DNA of 28,865 nucleotides. Origin: Sulfuriferula multivorans. GTDB taxonomy: Bacteria > Pseudomonadota > Gammaproteobacteria > Burkholderiales > Thiobacillaceae. Under the pieces are notes generated by a model. That model saw only the letters and a program-made list of their open reading frames with translations. It ran no database searches and was not told the origin of the DNA. Positions 1 to 7,066 of this stretch are shown here, piece by piece. The translations under genes were made by a program, and so were the position numbers. How positions within the stretch are numbered: position 1 is the stretch's first letter; every line of letters starts with the position of its first letter. Where the stretch lies: the NCBI GenBank assembly GCA_010365175.1, contig JAAFGW010000004.1, forward strand, positions 1 through 28,865, written 5' to 3'.

Positions 1-387
1 AAAGCCACGATGTTTGACGAGATGGTATAGGGTCGCTGCCCATTCAGTCGGTGCGAGCAGCCGGTCAAGCCCCTCTGCTCGCAAATCCCAAGGGCTGGTG
101 TCGGCCAGGGCGAAGGCTTCGGGGCGCGCTTCAGCAATCAAGCCGACACGCTTGAACAGCCGCGCGAGCCGCAGCAGCCGGTGCGCACGGCGGCGGATGC
201 GTCGCCGGGTGAGCCGTGCTTCACGTCGGGTCTTGTTGAGAGGGTCGCCTTCCTTGGCGGTTTCGGCTTTGTCGAAAGCGCGCACGTGCAGGCCAAGAAT
301 GCGCTGGTCGGTGAGCATGGCTGCACCAACCGAAGCCATGCCAATATCGAGGCCGAGGGTATAAGGTCGGTTTTTCTTGTCAGTCAT
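1..387 (-). CDS. cas9: Cas9 endonuclease, type II-C-like, N-terminal part (runs off left edge)
   Basis: RNA-guided DNA endonuclease of a type II CRISPR system. Only the first 129 codons are present, from the ATG at 387 down to base 1, with no stop. The RuvC-I motif LGLDIGMASVG is at residues 11-21, with the expected catalytic aspartate at Asp14. An arginine-rich bridge helix follows (about residues 53-80, containing RRRIRRRAHRLLRLARL). The stretch APTEWAATLYHLVKHRGF (112-129) matches the start of the recognition lobe in Neisseria-type Cas9 (TPLEWSAVLLHLIKHRG). This resemblance and the Nme-like tracrRNA next door point to subtype II-C. An AAGGA lies about 13 bases before the ATG, a long spacing; the start is chosen mainly because RuvC-I begins right after it. 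HNH and PAM-interacting domains are outside the window, so intactness cannot be judged. Confidence 0.93.
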   Translation of the reverse strand, partial: MTDKKNRPYTLGLDIGMASVGAAMLTDQRILGLHVRAFDKAETAKEGDPLNKTRREARLTRRRIRRRAHRLLRLARLFKRVGLIAEARPEAFALADTSPWDLRAEGLDRLLAPTEWAATLYHLVKHRGF

Positions 388-423
388 GGCGGCTTGGGTT
401 TCCTTTAGTGTAGACTTCGGTTA

Positions 424-519
424 GTTGTAGTTTTCCGGGGTGAGAGCCGTTGCTGCAATAAGGTTATCCCGCAAGGGATGAACCGAATCCAAGACCCGAG
501 GCTTGCCTCGGGTCTTTTT
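424..519 (+). ncRNA. tracrRNA of the type II CRISPR-Cas system
   Basis: Trans-activating crRNA, which pairs with the pre-crRNA repeat and loads Cas9. Three parts can be seen. First, an anti-repeat: GAGAGCCGTTGCTGCAAT at 442-459 followed by AAGG closely matches the Neisseria meningitidis tracrRNA segment GAGAACCGUUGCUACAAU-AAGG. Second, a stem-loop at 462-484, GGTT-ATCCC-GCAA-GGGAT-g-AACC. Third, a terminator hairpin at 491-516 with a T-run. Bases 424-459 are exactly 36 nt, beginning GTTGTAG and ending GCTGCAAT, like a degenerate type II repeat. The gene diverges from cas9, whose start codon is 36 bases away. The 5' end is uncertain: I could not find a convincing promoter, and transcription may begin anywhere from about 400 to 440. 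Confidence 0.85.
491..519 (+). terminator. Rho-independent terminator / 3' hairpin of the tracrRNA
   Basis: An 11-bp perfect stem (491-501 with 506-516, AAGACCCGAGG / CCTCGGGTCTT) with a CTTG loop is followed by further Ts to 519. The T-run lies only on the plus-strand side, so it ends the plus-strand tracrRNA. In related tracrRNAs this hairpin is also part of the Cas9-bound RNA. Confidence 0.85.
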
Positions 520-725
520 ATTTGGTGCCGACTTTATAAACGGGCAGTGGTGCTCCGTACTGAAGTGTCGATTCAGGAAAAGATCAAGTGTCCGCGCGGG
601 CAGCACTGAATTGATTATTCCGGATCGTTATTATTTTTTCTCCGCGTCCGGCGCGGCAGATATTGACTTTAAGGATGAGTGTCGCGCAATGCGGTACGTG
701 CGGCAAGGCTGAGCCTTGTGCTGAA
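520..725. other. Spacer between the tracrRNA and the DUF3426 gene
   Basis: I see no gene here. A small CCGCG/CGCGG hairpin (about 641-655) and a CAAGGCT/GCCTTG hairpin near 702-717 lie downstream of the minus-strand DUF3426 gene, but neither is followed by a T-run on that strand. A 69-codon plus-strand reading frame starting inside the tracrRNA terminator has no ribosome-binding site and no recognisable sequence. Confidence 0.5.
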
Positions 726-1763
726 TCAATAAGTCAGCTTCAAATCAAACCCCATCGGGGCCAGATTGCGCACGTTGAGGGGTAGATTCAGCGCTTGCTC
801 ACTGCGGGCCGGAATACCCGCGGCGATACGTTGTGCTTCGCCCAGATATTCGCTCGGGGCAAAGCTGCGGCGCGCCAGGGGGCGATTGCGTTGGTCTGTG
901 AGCGTCAGTATCAGGACCGGCCACGCTTGAACATGGTTGGCACGATTGCCCAGGGTGAGCGCGAGCTTCAAACGACCGCTGGCCTCGGTTTGCAGGTCGG
1001 AACCGACAATCTTCAAAAGCGTGAGATTTTTCGGCAGCGAGAGCGTGCAGCCGAGCGTCGCGCAGGCTTGTTCGAATGCGGGTCGGGTCTGCGGCAGTTG
1101 GCTGACGAGGGTGTCACGTAGAAAATAAGTGGCTTGTGCGAGCAAAATCGCCAGCAGTAGCAGGCTGGAAACGATCCATATCCAGGTTTGGGTGCGGTGT
1201 TGTGTCTCGGGAATACGTGCCGTTCCGCCCAGCAGGTTTGCATATTCAACGCGCGTGGTGGGCGAGACGGATGGCGGTGCACTGGGTGCTGGCTGATAAT
1301 TATAACTAGGCCCGTATGGATTAGACGGGTAGGCCGGCGCCTGAATATGAGGCAGCGGACCGGGGTCATCCGACTCCGAAGCGTCAGGGTCGATGAGGAT
1401 GATGGAAGGCAGATCGAGTGGCGATTCGCGCTGGACGATGCCTTGCGGAGTGGCGCGCGCACCCTCGTCATCGATTTCGGCATCTGCCCATTCGGTTTCG
1501 GATTCGGTTTCGCGTTGTGACTCCGCTGTCGCTTCGTAACCGGTCGCTTCAGGCGGGGGCATGGTTTCCTGTGCGGGTGGCAGTTTAACGGGTTCAGGTT
1601 CGATCACCGGTAGCGGCGAGCCGTCTGCCATCAACAGGCTCAGATGAGCATCGAAGGCGGCGCCGCAGACACTGCATTGCACCCATCCCTGCGCGGCTTC
1701 AAGCTGGTCTGCCCCGAGTCGAAACACACTGGCGCAGTGCGAACAGGTGGTACGGTAATTCAC
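726..1763 (-). CDS. DUF3426 / zinc-ribbon single-pass membrane protein
   Basis: A 345-residue protein of unknown function. The N-terminus is an MJ0042-type zinc ribbon with Cys7, Cys10, Cys30 and Cys33. A long acidic and proline-rich linker (about 50-190) follows, then one membrane segment (194-213, ending LLLLAILLAQATYFL). The C-terminal domain of the DUF3426 family carries the family's conserved cysteine pair (Cys234, Cys239). The start is GTG at 1763; it overlaps the prmA stop as GTGA, with a GGGG just upstream, which suggests translational coupling. It is the last gene of the conserved minus-strand block; prmA followed by DUF3426 is a common betaproteobacterial pair. The function in the cell is not known to me. 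Confidence 0.85.
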   Translation of the reverse strand: MNYRTTCSHCASVFRLGADQLEAAQGWVQCSVCGAAFDAHLSLLMADGSPLPVIEPEPVKLPPAQETMPPPEATGYEATAESQRETESETEWADAEIDDEGARATPQGIVQRESPLDLPSIILIDPDASESDDPGPLPHIQAPAYPSNPYGPSYNYQPAPSAPPSVSPTTRVEYANLLGGTARIPETQHRTQTWIWIVSSLLLLAILLAQATYFLRDTLVSQLPQTRPAFEQACATLGCTLSLPKNLTLLKIVGSDLQTEASGRLKLALTLGNRANHVQAWPVLILTLTDQRNRPLARRSFAPSEYLGEAQRIAAGIPARSEQALNLPLNVRNLAPMGFDLKLTY

Positions 1764-2647
1764 AGCTTGACCCCGGCCAGGCGTACCCAGCCCTCATCGA
1801 TCTCGGGTGGGGCGAAGCTGAACCAGCTGCGGTACACCGCCATCACGTCGTTGGCCTGTTCGGCAAGGATTCCAGACAACACCAGTTGCCCTCCTTGTCG
1901 GACCCGGCCCGCCAACAACGGCGCCATGCCCTTGAGCGGATTGGTGAGGATGTTGGCCACAACCACGTCGTAGGTACCTGTGCCAAGTTCTTTGGGCAGG
2001 TAAAAAAAGGCAGACACATCATTCAGTGCGGCGTTGTCCCGCGAAGCCGTGACAGCCTGTGTATCGATGTCTACACCATCGACCCGCGCGGCACCGAGTT
2101 TGGCTGCGGCAATTGCGAGGATGCCCGAACCGCATCCGTAATCGAGCAGGGTTCCCCCGCTGAGGTGCGTGTCCAGCCAGCGTAGGCACAGGCGCGTGGT
2201 CGGGTGGCTGCCGGTACCGAACGCCAGGCCGGGGTCGAGCTTGAGGTTGATGGCGCTGCTGTCGGGCGCGTCATGCCAGGTGGGCACAATCCACAAACGC
2301 GGTGATATCGAAATGGGATCGAATTGCGACTGGGTGAGGCGCACCCAGTCCTGCTCGGCTATGGTTTCAACCGAATAATCGGTGGGCGTTGGGATGCCCG
2401 CGTGTTCAGCAGCCAATGTCAGGATGGCTGCGACGTCTTCATGTTCGTCCAGCAACACGGATGCGATGCTGTGCGGCCACAGTTCGGCAGTCGGGTAGTC
2501 CGGTTCGCCAAACAGCGGTGTCTCGTCCACCGTGCCGGCATCGGCGTCTTCCATCGATACCGACAGCGCGCCCGCTTCCAGCAGCGCATCTGAGAGGAGC
2601 TCGGCTTGTTTTGAATCAACGAGAATACGTACAGATTGCCAGGGCAT
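1760..2647 (-). CDS. prmA: Ribosomal protein L11 methyltransferase PrmA
   Basis: SAM-dependent enzyme that trimethylates lysines and the N-terminus of ribosomal protein L11 in the cytoplasm. Family motifs are clear: GTGSHPTT (144-151), the SAM loop DYGCGSG (169-175), the acidic end of strand 2 (DGVDID) and the catalytic-site NIL in VVANILTNPL. I chose the ATG at 2647 because the protein then begins MPWQSVRI, as in the family, giving 295 residues. An in-frame ATG at 2683 would add 12 residues; AAGGA lies only one base before it, too close for a normal ribosome-binding site. The gene follows accC and overlaps the next gene by 4 bases. Confidence 0.93.
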   Translation of the reverse strand: MPWQSVRILVDSKQAELLSDALLEAGALSVSMEDADAGTVDETPLFGEPDYPTAELWPHSIASVLLDEHEDVAAILTLAAEHAGIPTPTDYSVETIAEQDWVRLTQSQFDPISISPRLWIVPTWHDAPDSSAINLKLDPGLAFGTGSHPTTRLCLRWLDTHLSGGTLLDYGCGSGILAIAAAKLGAARVDGVDIDTQAVTASRDNAALNDVSAFFYLPKELGTGTYDVVVANILTNPLKGMAPLLAGRVRQGGQLVLSGILAEQANDVMAVYRSWFSFAPPEIDEGWVRLAGVKL

Positions 2648-2707
2648 GGTGTGTGGTTTGGGGCGACTGGATATTGGATGCATATCCTTCGTTTCACCCG
2701 GGCTGAA

Positions 2708-4057
2708 TCAGCCCTTGTCTCCCGCCAGTTTGTGCTCCAGGTAATGAATGTTTGTACCGCCGGCGACAAAGGCAGCGTCCTGCAACAGGTCCTGATGCAA
2801 CGAAATGTTGCTCTGAATGCCCTCGACCACCATTTCCATCAGCGCGCCGCGCATGCGGGCAATGGCCTGGTCGCGCGTATCACCATAGGCAATCACCTTG
2901 CCGATCATCGAGTCGTAGTGCGGCGACACGTAATAGCCGTGGTAGACGTGCGAGTCGACGCGAATGCCGGGGCCGCCAGGCGCATGGTAATTGGTGAGCT
3001 TGCCGGGACTGGGGACGAAAGTCGTCGGGTGCTCGGCATTGATGCGGCACTCGATGGCATGGCCGCGGAACTGAATATCCTTTTGCTTCCATGGCAGTTT
3101 TTCGCCTGCAGCGACGCGGATTTGCGTCTGCACGATGTCGATGCCGGTGATGAGTTCGGTCACCGGGTGTTCGACCTGGACCCGGGTGTTCATCTCGATG
3201 AAATAGAATTCGCCGTTTTCGTAGAGAAATTCGAAGGTGCCGGCACCGCGGTAACCGATCCTGCGGCAGGCTTCGGCGCATCGTTCACCGATCTTGTCGC
3301 GCAGTTTGGTGCTGAGACCGGGGGCCGGGGCTTCTTCCAGTACTTTCTGGTGACGCCGCTGCACTGAGCAGTCGCGTTCGCCCAGGTGGACTGCGTTACC
3401 GTGTTCATCGGCCAGAATCTGGATCTCGATGTGGCGCGGCGTCTGCAGGAATTTTTCCATGTAGACCATGGGATTGCCGAACACCGTCCCGGCCTCAGTC
3501 TTGGTCATGGAAAAAGCGTTTAACAGCGCGGCTTCGGTGTGGACCACGCGCATGCCGCGTCCGCCCCCGCCGCCAGCGGCCTTGATGATCACCGGATAAC
3601 CGATGCGGGCGGCGGTTTTAATGATGTCGTCGGCATCGTCCGACAGAGCCCCATCGGAGCCGGGTACACAAGGCACTTTGGCTTCAAGCATGGCTTGCTT
3701 GGCTGCAACCTTGTCGCCCATCAGGCGAATGTTGTCGGGGCGCGGGCCAATGAAGGTGAAGCCGGAAGATTCCACCCGTTCGGCAAAGTTGGCGTTCTCC
3801 GACAGAAAGCCATAACCGGGATGGATCGCAGCGGCATCGGTTACTTCAGCGGCAGCGATGATTGATGGCACATGCAGATAGCTCTGTGTCGACGAAGCCG
3901 GGCCAATGCAGACAGATTCGTCGGCCAGCTTCACGTATTTGGCATCCCGGTCCGCTTCCGAATACACGGCGACTGTCTTGATGCCCATTTCGCGGCAGGC
4001 GCGCTGGATACGGAGAGCGATTTCGCCCCGGTTGGCGATGAGGATTTTTTCAAACAT
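2708..4057 (-). CDS. accC: Biotin carboxylase subunit of acetyl-CoA carboxylase (AccC)
   Basis: Carboxylates the biotin carried by AccB using ATP and bicarbonate, the first half-reaction of fatty-acid synthesis. It is 449 residues, the normal AccC length. The N-terminus MFEKILIANRGEIALR, the glycine-rich ATP loop AAGGGGGRGM, the metal/ATP segment EMNTRVQVEHPVTE and the biotin-carboxylase C-terminal domain can all be read. The start is the ATG at 4057 because it gives the conserved N-terminus; upstream in-frame codons translate an inverted repeat and are not part of the family. accB lies directly upstream, separated by about 90 bases that hold a large inverted repeat. Confidence 0.97.
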   Translation of the reverse strand: MFEKILIANRGEIALRIQRACREMGIKTVAVYSEADRDAKYVKLADESVCIGPASSTQSYLHVPSIIAAAEVTDAAAIHPGYGFLSENANFAERVESSGFTFIGPRPDNIRLMGDKVAAKQAMLEAKVPCVPGSDGALSDDADDIIKTAARIGYPVIIKAAGGGGGRGMRVVHTEAALLNAFSMTKTEAGTVFGNPMVYMEKFLQTPRHIEIQILADEHGNAVHLGERDCSVQRRHQKVLEEAPAPGLSTKLRDKIGERCAEACRRIGYRGAGTFEFLYENGEFYFIEMNTRVQVEHPVTELITGIDIVQTQIRVAAGEKLPWKQKDIQFRGHAIECRINAEHPTTFVPSPGKLTNYHAPGGPGIRVDSHVYHGYYVSPHYDSMIGKVIAYGDTRDQAIARMRGALMEMVVEGIQSNISLHQDLLQDAAFVAGGTNIHYLEHKLAGDKG

Positions 4058-4067
4058 GGGGGTTCCA

Positions 4068-4135
4068 GTGAAGGGGGAAGGGTAAAGGGTGAAGGGCGAG
4101 CGTGCGCGTTGCACCTTTTACCCTTCCCCCTTCAC
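4068..4135. repeat. Inverted repeat between accB and accC
   Basis: Two perfect 19-bp arms, 4068-4086 (GTGAAGGGGGAAGGGTAAA) and 4117-4135 (its exact reverse complement), flank a 30-bp spacer. The arms are built from purine-only GAAGGG units, and further GTGAAGGG copies lie in the spacer and just after the right arm. In the accB-accC transcript this would form a strong stem-loop in front of accC. It resembles an intergenic repeat element rather than a terminator, since no T-run follows on the minus strand. Confidence 0.8.
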
Positions 4136-4148
4136 CCTTCACTTGGAT

Positions 4149-4598
4149 TTAAGCAATCACAAACAACGGCTCGCCGTATTCCACAGGCTGGCCGTTTTCG
4201 ACCAGGATGGCTTTGATGACGCCGGCTTGATCGGTTTCGATTTCGTTCAATAGCTTCATCGCTTCGATGATGCATATCGTGTCGCCCGCGCTCACGCTTT
4301 GACCGACTTCGGCAAAGTTTTTGGAGCCGGGGGCAGGCGCGCGGTAGAACGTGCCCACCATGGGCGAACGTACGACGTGACCTTCGGGCAGGGCGTCTTC
4401 CGCCGGCGCTGCAACAACAACTGGCGCGGCAACAGGTGCCGGCGCGTGCATCATCTGCGGCGCGTGCGACATCATCATCGGCGCACCGGCAATGCTCTTG
4501 GCAATGCGGACTCTTTCTTCGCCCTCTGTGATTTCCAGCTCGGCAATACCCGAGGCTTCAACCAAATCAATGAGCTTTTTCAGTTTTCTGAGATCCAT
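4149..4598 (-). CDS. accB: Biotin carboxyl carrier protein of acetyl-CoA carboxylase (AccB)
   Basis: Carries the biotin that shuttles CO2 from AccC to the carboxyltransferase. It is 149 residues: an N-terminal MDLRKLKKLIDLVEASGI region, an Ala/Pro/Met-rich linker (about 38-72) and a C-terminal biotinyl domain. The biotinylation site is EAMKLLNE with Lys115 as the modified residue. The ATG at 4598 has AGGA just upstream (AGGACCTCCC-ATG) and gives the family N-terminus. The start lies inside the 3' end of aroQ, a 32-base overlap, so the genes are likely translated together. Confidence 0.97.
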   Translation of the reverse strand: MDLRKLKKLIDLVEASGIAELEITEGEERVRIAKSIAGAPMMMSHAPQMMHAPAPVAAPVVVAAPAEDALPEGHVVRSPMVGTFYRAPAPGSKNFAEVGQSVSAGDTICIIEAMKLLNEIETDQAGVIKAILVENGQPVEYGEPLFVIA

Positions 4599-5097
4599 GG
4601 GAGGTCCTGTTTTGGATGTGACGCAGGGCAAATTCCAGCGCCAGTTCGTAGCCTTGCGCGCCCAGTCCGGACACCACGCCGACAGCAAGATCGGAAAAAT
4701 ACGAGTGGTGGCGGAACGATTCGCGCGCGTAAATGTTTGAAAGATGAATTTCGACGAAAGGGATCGCCGAGGCCGCCAACGCGTCTCGCAGCGCGACGCT
4801 CGTGTGAGTGTAGCCCGCCGGGTTGATGATGATGAAGTCGGCGTGATCGCGCGCGGCCTGGTGAATGCGTTCGATCAAAGCGCCTTCGTGATTGTGCTGG
4901 AAGGTTTCAATGAGTGCGCCTGCCGCTTCCCCGCGACCCACCAAAGTCTGGTTGATGTCGTCGAGCGTGGCAACACCATAGTGCTGAGGTTCGCGGCTGC
5001 CCAATAAATTCAGATTGGGCCCATGCAAAACCAGAACATGGGGGCGCAGACTGTGGGCCGATTTAGCCGTTGCGCGGCCGGTTCGTTTAGTCGTCAT
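4567..5097 (-). CDS. aroQ: 3-dehydroquinate dehydratase, type II (AroQ)
   Basis: Dehydrates 3-dehydroquinate to 3-dehydroshikimate in the shikimate pathway. Type II motifs are present: LHGPNLNLLG (24-33), the NPAGYTHTSVALRDAL segment, EIHLSNIYARESFRHHS and the C-terminal GLGAQGYELALEF. From the ATG at 5097 the protein has 176 residues, about 25 more than a usual AroQ. The extra residues are a basic N-terminal tail (TTKRTGRATAKSAHS) and a C-terminal tail that overlaps accB. Another in-frame ATG at 5166 is possible but would extend the protein further. The order aroQ-accB-accC is conserved across many proteobacteria. Confidence 0.94.
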   Translation of the reverse strand: MTTKRTGRATAKSAHSLRPHVLVLHGPNLNLLGSREPQHYGVATLDDINQTLVGRGEAAGALIETFQHNHEGALIERIHQAARDHADFIIINPAGYTHTSVALRDALAASAIPFVEIHLSNIYARESFRHHSYFSDLAVGVVSGLGAQGYELALEFALRHIQNRTSHGSQKTEKAH

Positions 5098-5172
5098 GTC
5101 CGCAAGTCTGCCGTAAATGGGGGGTAATTGTCTAGATATTGACGCTAAATTACATCTATGCGTCATTTCTGC

Positions 5173-5700
5173 TTACGTCCCGATTTTGCTGAGCGCGGTT
5201 TCCAGTGTGGCACGGGGAAGCCGTCCCAAATGCGTTAACACGATGCTGCCATCGCGATCGAAGACCACTGTATAGGGTAACGCGCCGCTCGGATTGCCGA
5301 GTTGTCGCGTCAGGCTGTGGGCCGCCCCTTCGCCGATAAGAATAGGGTAGTTGACGGGTTGTTTTTGCAGAAATTGAGCGACGTTCGCTACATTATCAAT
5401 GGCGATCCCGACAAACTCAATGCCTTTTGGGTGGTATTGAGTGCGCAGTGCCACAAAGTCCGGCATTTCTTCGCGGCAGGGCGCGCACCAGCTGGCCCAG
5501 AAATTCAACACCACAATTTGGCCGCGCCATTGCGCAAGCGCCTGGGGTTGCCCCTGCGCGTCAGGAAAACTCAGTTGCCATAACGCAGAGACGGCGGGTG
5601 CCTCGGGTGTTTGCGGCGCATAACGCGTCTGCGCCAGCCAGATACCCGCCCCTAATGCGGCCAGCGCCAGGGGGATGAAGTAAAGCCATTTTTTTTGCAT
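5173..5700 (-). CDS. TlpA-like membrane-anchored thioredoxin
   Basis: A periplasmic thiol-disulfide oxidoreductase of 175 residues. An N-terminal signal anchor (about 5-23, LYFIPLALAALGAGIWLA) precedes a TlpA/ResA-type thioredoxin domain. The active site is WCAPC with Cys72 and Cys75, preceded by VVLNFWAS; a cis-proline region (GALPYTVVFDRDG) is also visible. It lies downstream of resB and ccsA, which fits reduction of apocytochrome c cysteines before haem attachment, as ResA does in System II. That role is inferred from context. The start is the ATG at 5700; the upstream in-frame alternative would read through a palindrome. Confidence 0.9.
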   Translation of the reverse strand: MQKKWLYFIPLALAALGAGIWLAQTRYAPQTPEAPAVSALWQLSFPDAQGQPQALAQWRGQIVVLNFWASWCAPCREEMPDFVALRTQYHPKGIEFVGIAIDNVANVAQFLQKQPVNYPILIGEGAAHSLTRQLGNPSGALPYTVVFDRDGSIVLTHLGRLPRATLETALSKIGT

Positions 5701-5718
5701 GGACGTGCGTGTTCTCTG

Positions 5719-5752
5719 CACCCACATGCCCCGCGCGCGGGGCATGTGGGTG
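5719..5752. repeat. Perfect 34-bp palindrome between ccsA and tlpA-like gene
   Basis: Bases 5719-5752 are fully self-complementary: a 17-base half-site (CACCCACATGCCCCGCG) followed by its exact reverse complement. As RNA it would fold into a 15-bp stem with a GCGC loop. A short TTT follows on the plus-strand side only. It may be a weak terminator or attenuator in the ccsA-tlpA transcript, or a protein-binding site. Confidence 0.85.
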
Positions 5753-5889
5753 TTTCAAGCGTTCCTGGTTGGGGTAGGGGCGGCGTTGCCGGCTAAACCA
5801 TAATGGCGTGTGGGCCAACCCCCGGGTTCATCATCCATTTTGTGCCATCTGGACAAGGGGGGCGGCACTGTTTCGGTAGGGTACGCGGT

Positions 5890-7029
5890 TTACAGGGTGC
5901 CGTAGGAGTGTAACCCGGACAGGAACATGTTGACGCCGAGGAAGGCGAAGGTGGTGACGAACAGACCAATCACGGCCCACCATGCCAGCATCGGACCCCG
6001 CAGGCCCTTGACCAGACGAATATGCAGCCAGGCAGCGTAGTTCAACCACACGATCAGTGCCCAGGTTTCTTTCGGATCCCACGACCAGTACCCCCCCCAG
6101 GCCTCAGCGGCCCACATCGCGCCGAGAATGGTGGCGATGGTGAAGAAGAGAAAGCCGATCGCGATGGATTTGTACATCATGTCGTCGATGACTTCTGGCT
6201 TGGGCAGGCGGCTGGCGAGTATGCCGCGGTCTACAAGCAGGTAACCCACGCCAAGCATGGCGGCGATGGAGAAGCCACCATAGCCGATGAAGTTGGCGGG
6301 CACGTGAATCTTCATCCACCAGGATTTGAGCGCAGGCACCAGCGGCTGGATTTCGTGCGCGCCGCGGTCGAAGGTGTACCACAGGATGAAGCCGACTGCG
6401 GCCGAAATGACCAACAGCACGAAGGCGCCCATTTGGCGGGTCTGGTAACGCGCTTCGTAATACAGATACATCATCGCGGTGATGAGGCTGAACAGCACGA
6501 AGACTTCGTACAGGTTGGACACCGGGATATGGCCGACGTCGGTGCCGATCAGGTAGGACTCGTACCAGCGCACCATCAGGCCGATGAAGCCCATGGCGAC
6601 CGCGGACCAGGTCAGTGCGCTGGCAGTTTTCAGCGTAAATTCAGAACGCGCCAGCAGACCCACCCAGTAGGCCAGCGTGGCCAACCCGAACAGCGCGCAC
6701 ATCCACATGATGGACGCCTGGCTGGAGATCAGATACTTGAGGAAAAAAACTTGTTCCATCCGCGCCAAGCTGCCCTGGTACTGAATGATCGAAAACAGGC
6801 TGATAGCACCGACCACGATAAACAGTACGCGAAATGGCTTCCAGAACCAGCCGAACACCGAAATTGCAGGAATGGCTGCAAGCAGGATGCCTTTTTCATA
6901 GATATCCATGTACTCGCCAAAACGCGACAGGGCGTAAAAACCGCCAGCAGCGACAATGGCAGAAAACAGCCAGTCAAACCACGACAGGCGTTTCAATAAC
7001 GGGGCAGGTTGATTTAGAGCGAGTTCCAT
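5890..7029 (-). CDS. ccsA: System II cytochrome c biogenesis protein CcsA (CcsB/ResC family)
   Basis: Integral membrane haem-handling protein that, with ResB, forms the System II cytochrome c synthase on the periplasmic face. It is 379 residues with many hydrophobic segments. The tryptophan-rich WWD motif is clear (WGGYWSWDPKETWALIVW), and histidines suited to haem ligation lie nearby (AWLHIRL, GLHSYG). The ATG at 7029 has GGAG about 8 bases upstream; longer readings have no membrane-protein character. The stop of resB is 37 bases upstream, so the two are one operon, as in other System II organisms. Confidence 0.95.
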   Translation of the reverse strand: MELALNQPAPLLKRLSWFDWLFSAIVAAGGFYALSRFGEYMDIYEKGILLAAIPAISVFGWFWKPFRVLFIVVGAISLFSIIQYQGSLARMEQVFFLKYLISSQASIMWMCALFGLATLAYWVGLLARSEFTLKTASALTWSAVAMGFIGLMVRWYESYLIGTDVGHIPVSNLYEVFVLFSLITAMMYLYYEARYQTRQMGAFVLLVISAAVGFILWYTFDRGAHEIQPLVPALKSWWMKIHVPANFIGYGGFSIAAMLGVGYLLVDRGILASRLPKPEVIDDMMYKSIAIGFLFFTIATILGAMWAAEAWGGYWSWDPKETWALIVWLNYAAWLHIRLVKGLRGPMLAWWAVIGLFVTTFAFLGVNMFLSGLHSYGTL

Positions 7030-7066
7030 GATGCGATCTCCGGGTTGTTGTGACGGGCGTGGACGG

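Noticed and set aside
14..364. 116-codon plus-strand reading frame at the left edge
   Set aside because: It is antisense to the cas9 5' end; its serine/arginine-rich translation mirrors the arginine-rich bridge helix and matches no family.
503..712. Possible 69-codon gene after the tracrRNA
   Set aside because: It begins inside the terminator hairpin and has no ribosome-binding site, no domain and mixed composition.
388..725. CRISPR array next to the tracrRNA
   Set aside because: Only one repeat-like 36-mer (424-459) is present; there is no second copy or spacer, so it is the tracrRNA anti-repeat, not an array.
2636..3367. 243-codon plus-strand reading frame
   Set aside because: It lies fully antisense to accC and its end overlaps prmA's upstream region; accC is unambiguous and this frame shows no domain.
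6022..6999. 325-codon plus-strand reading frame
   Set aside because: Antisense to ccsA. The His/Gln/Glu-rich translation is what a GC-rich membrane-protein gene gives on the opposite strand.
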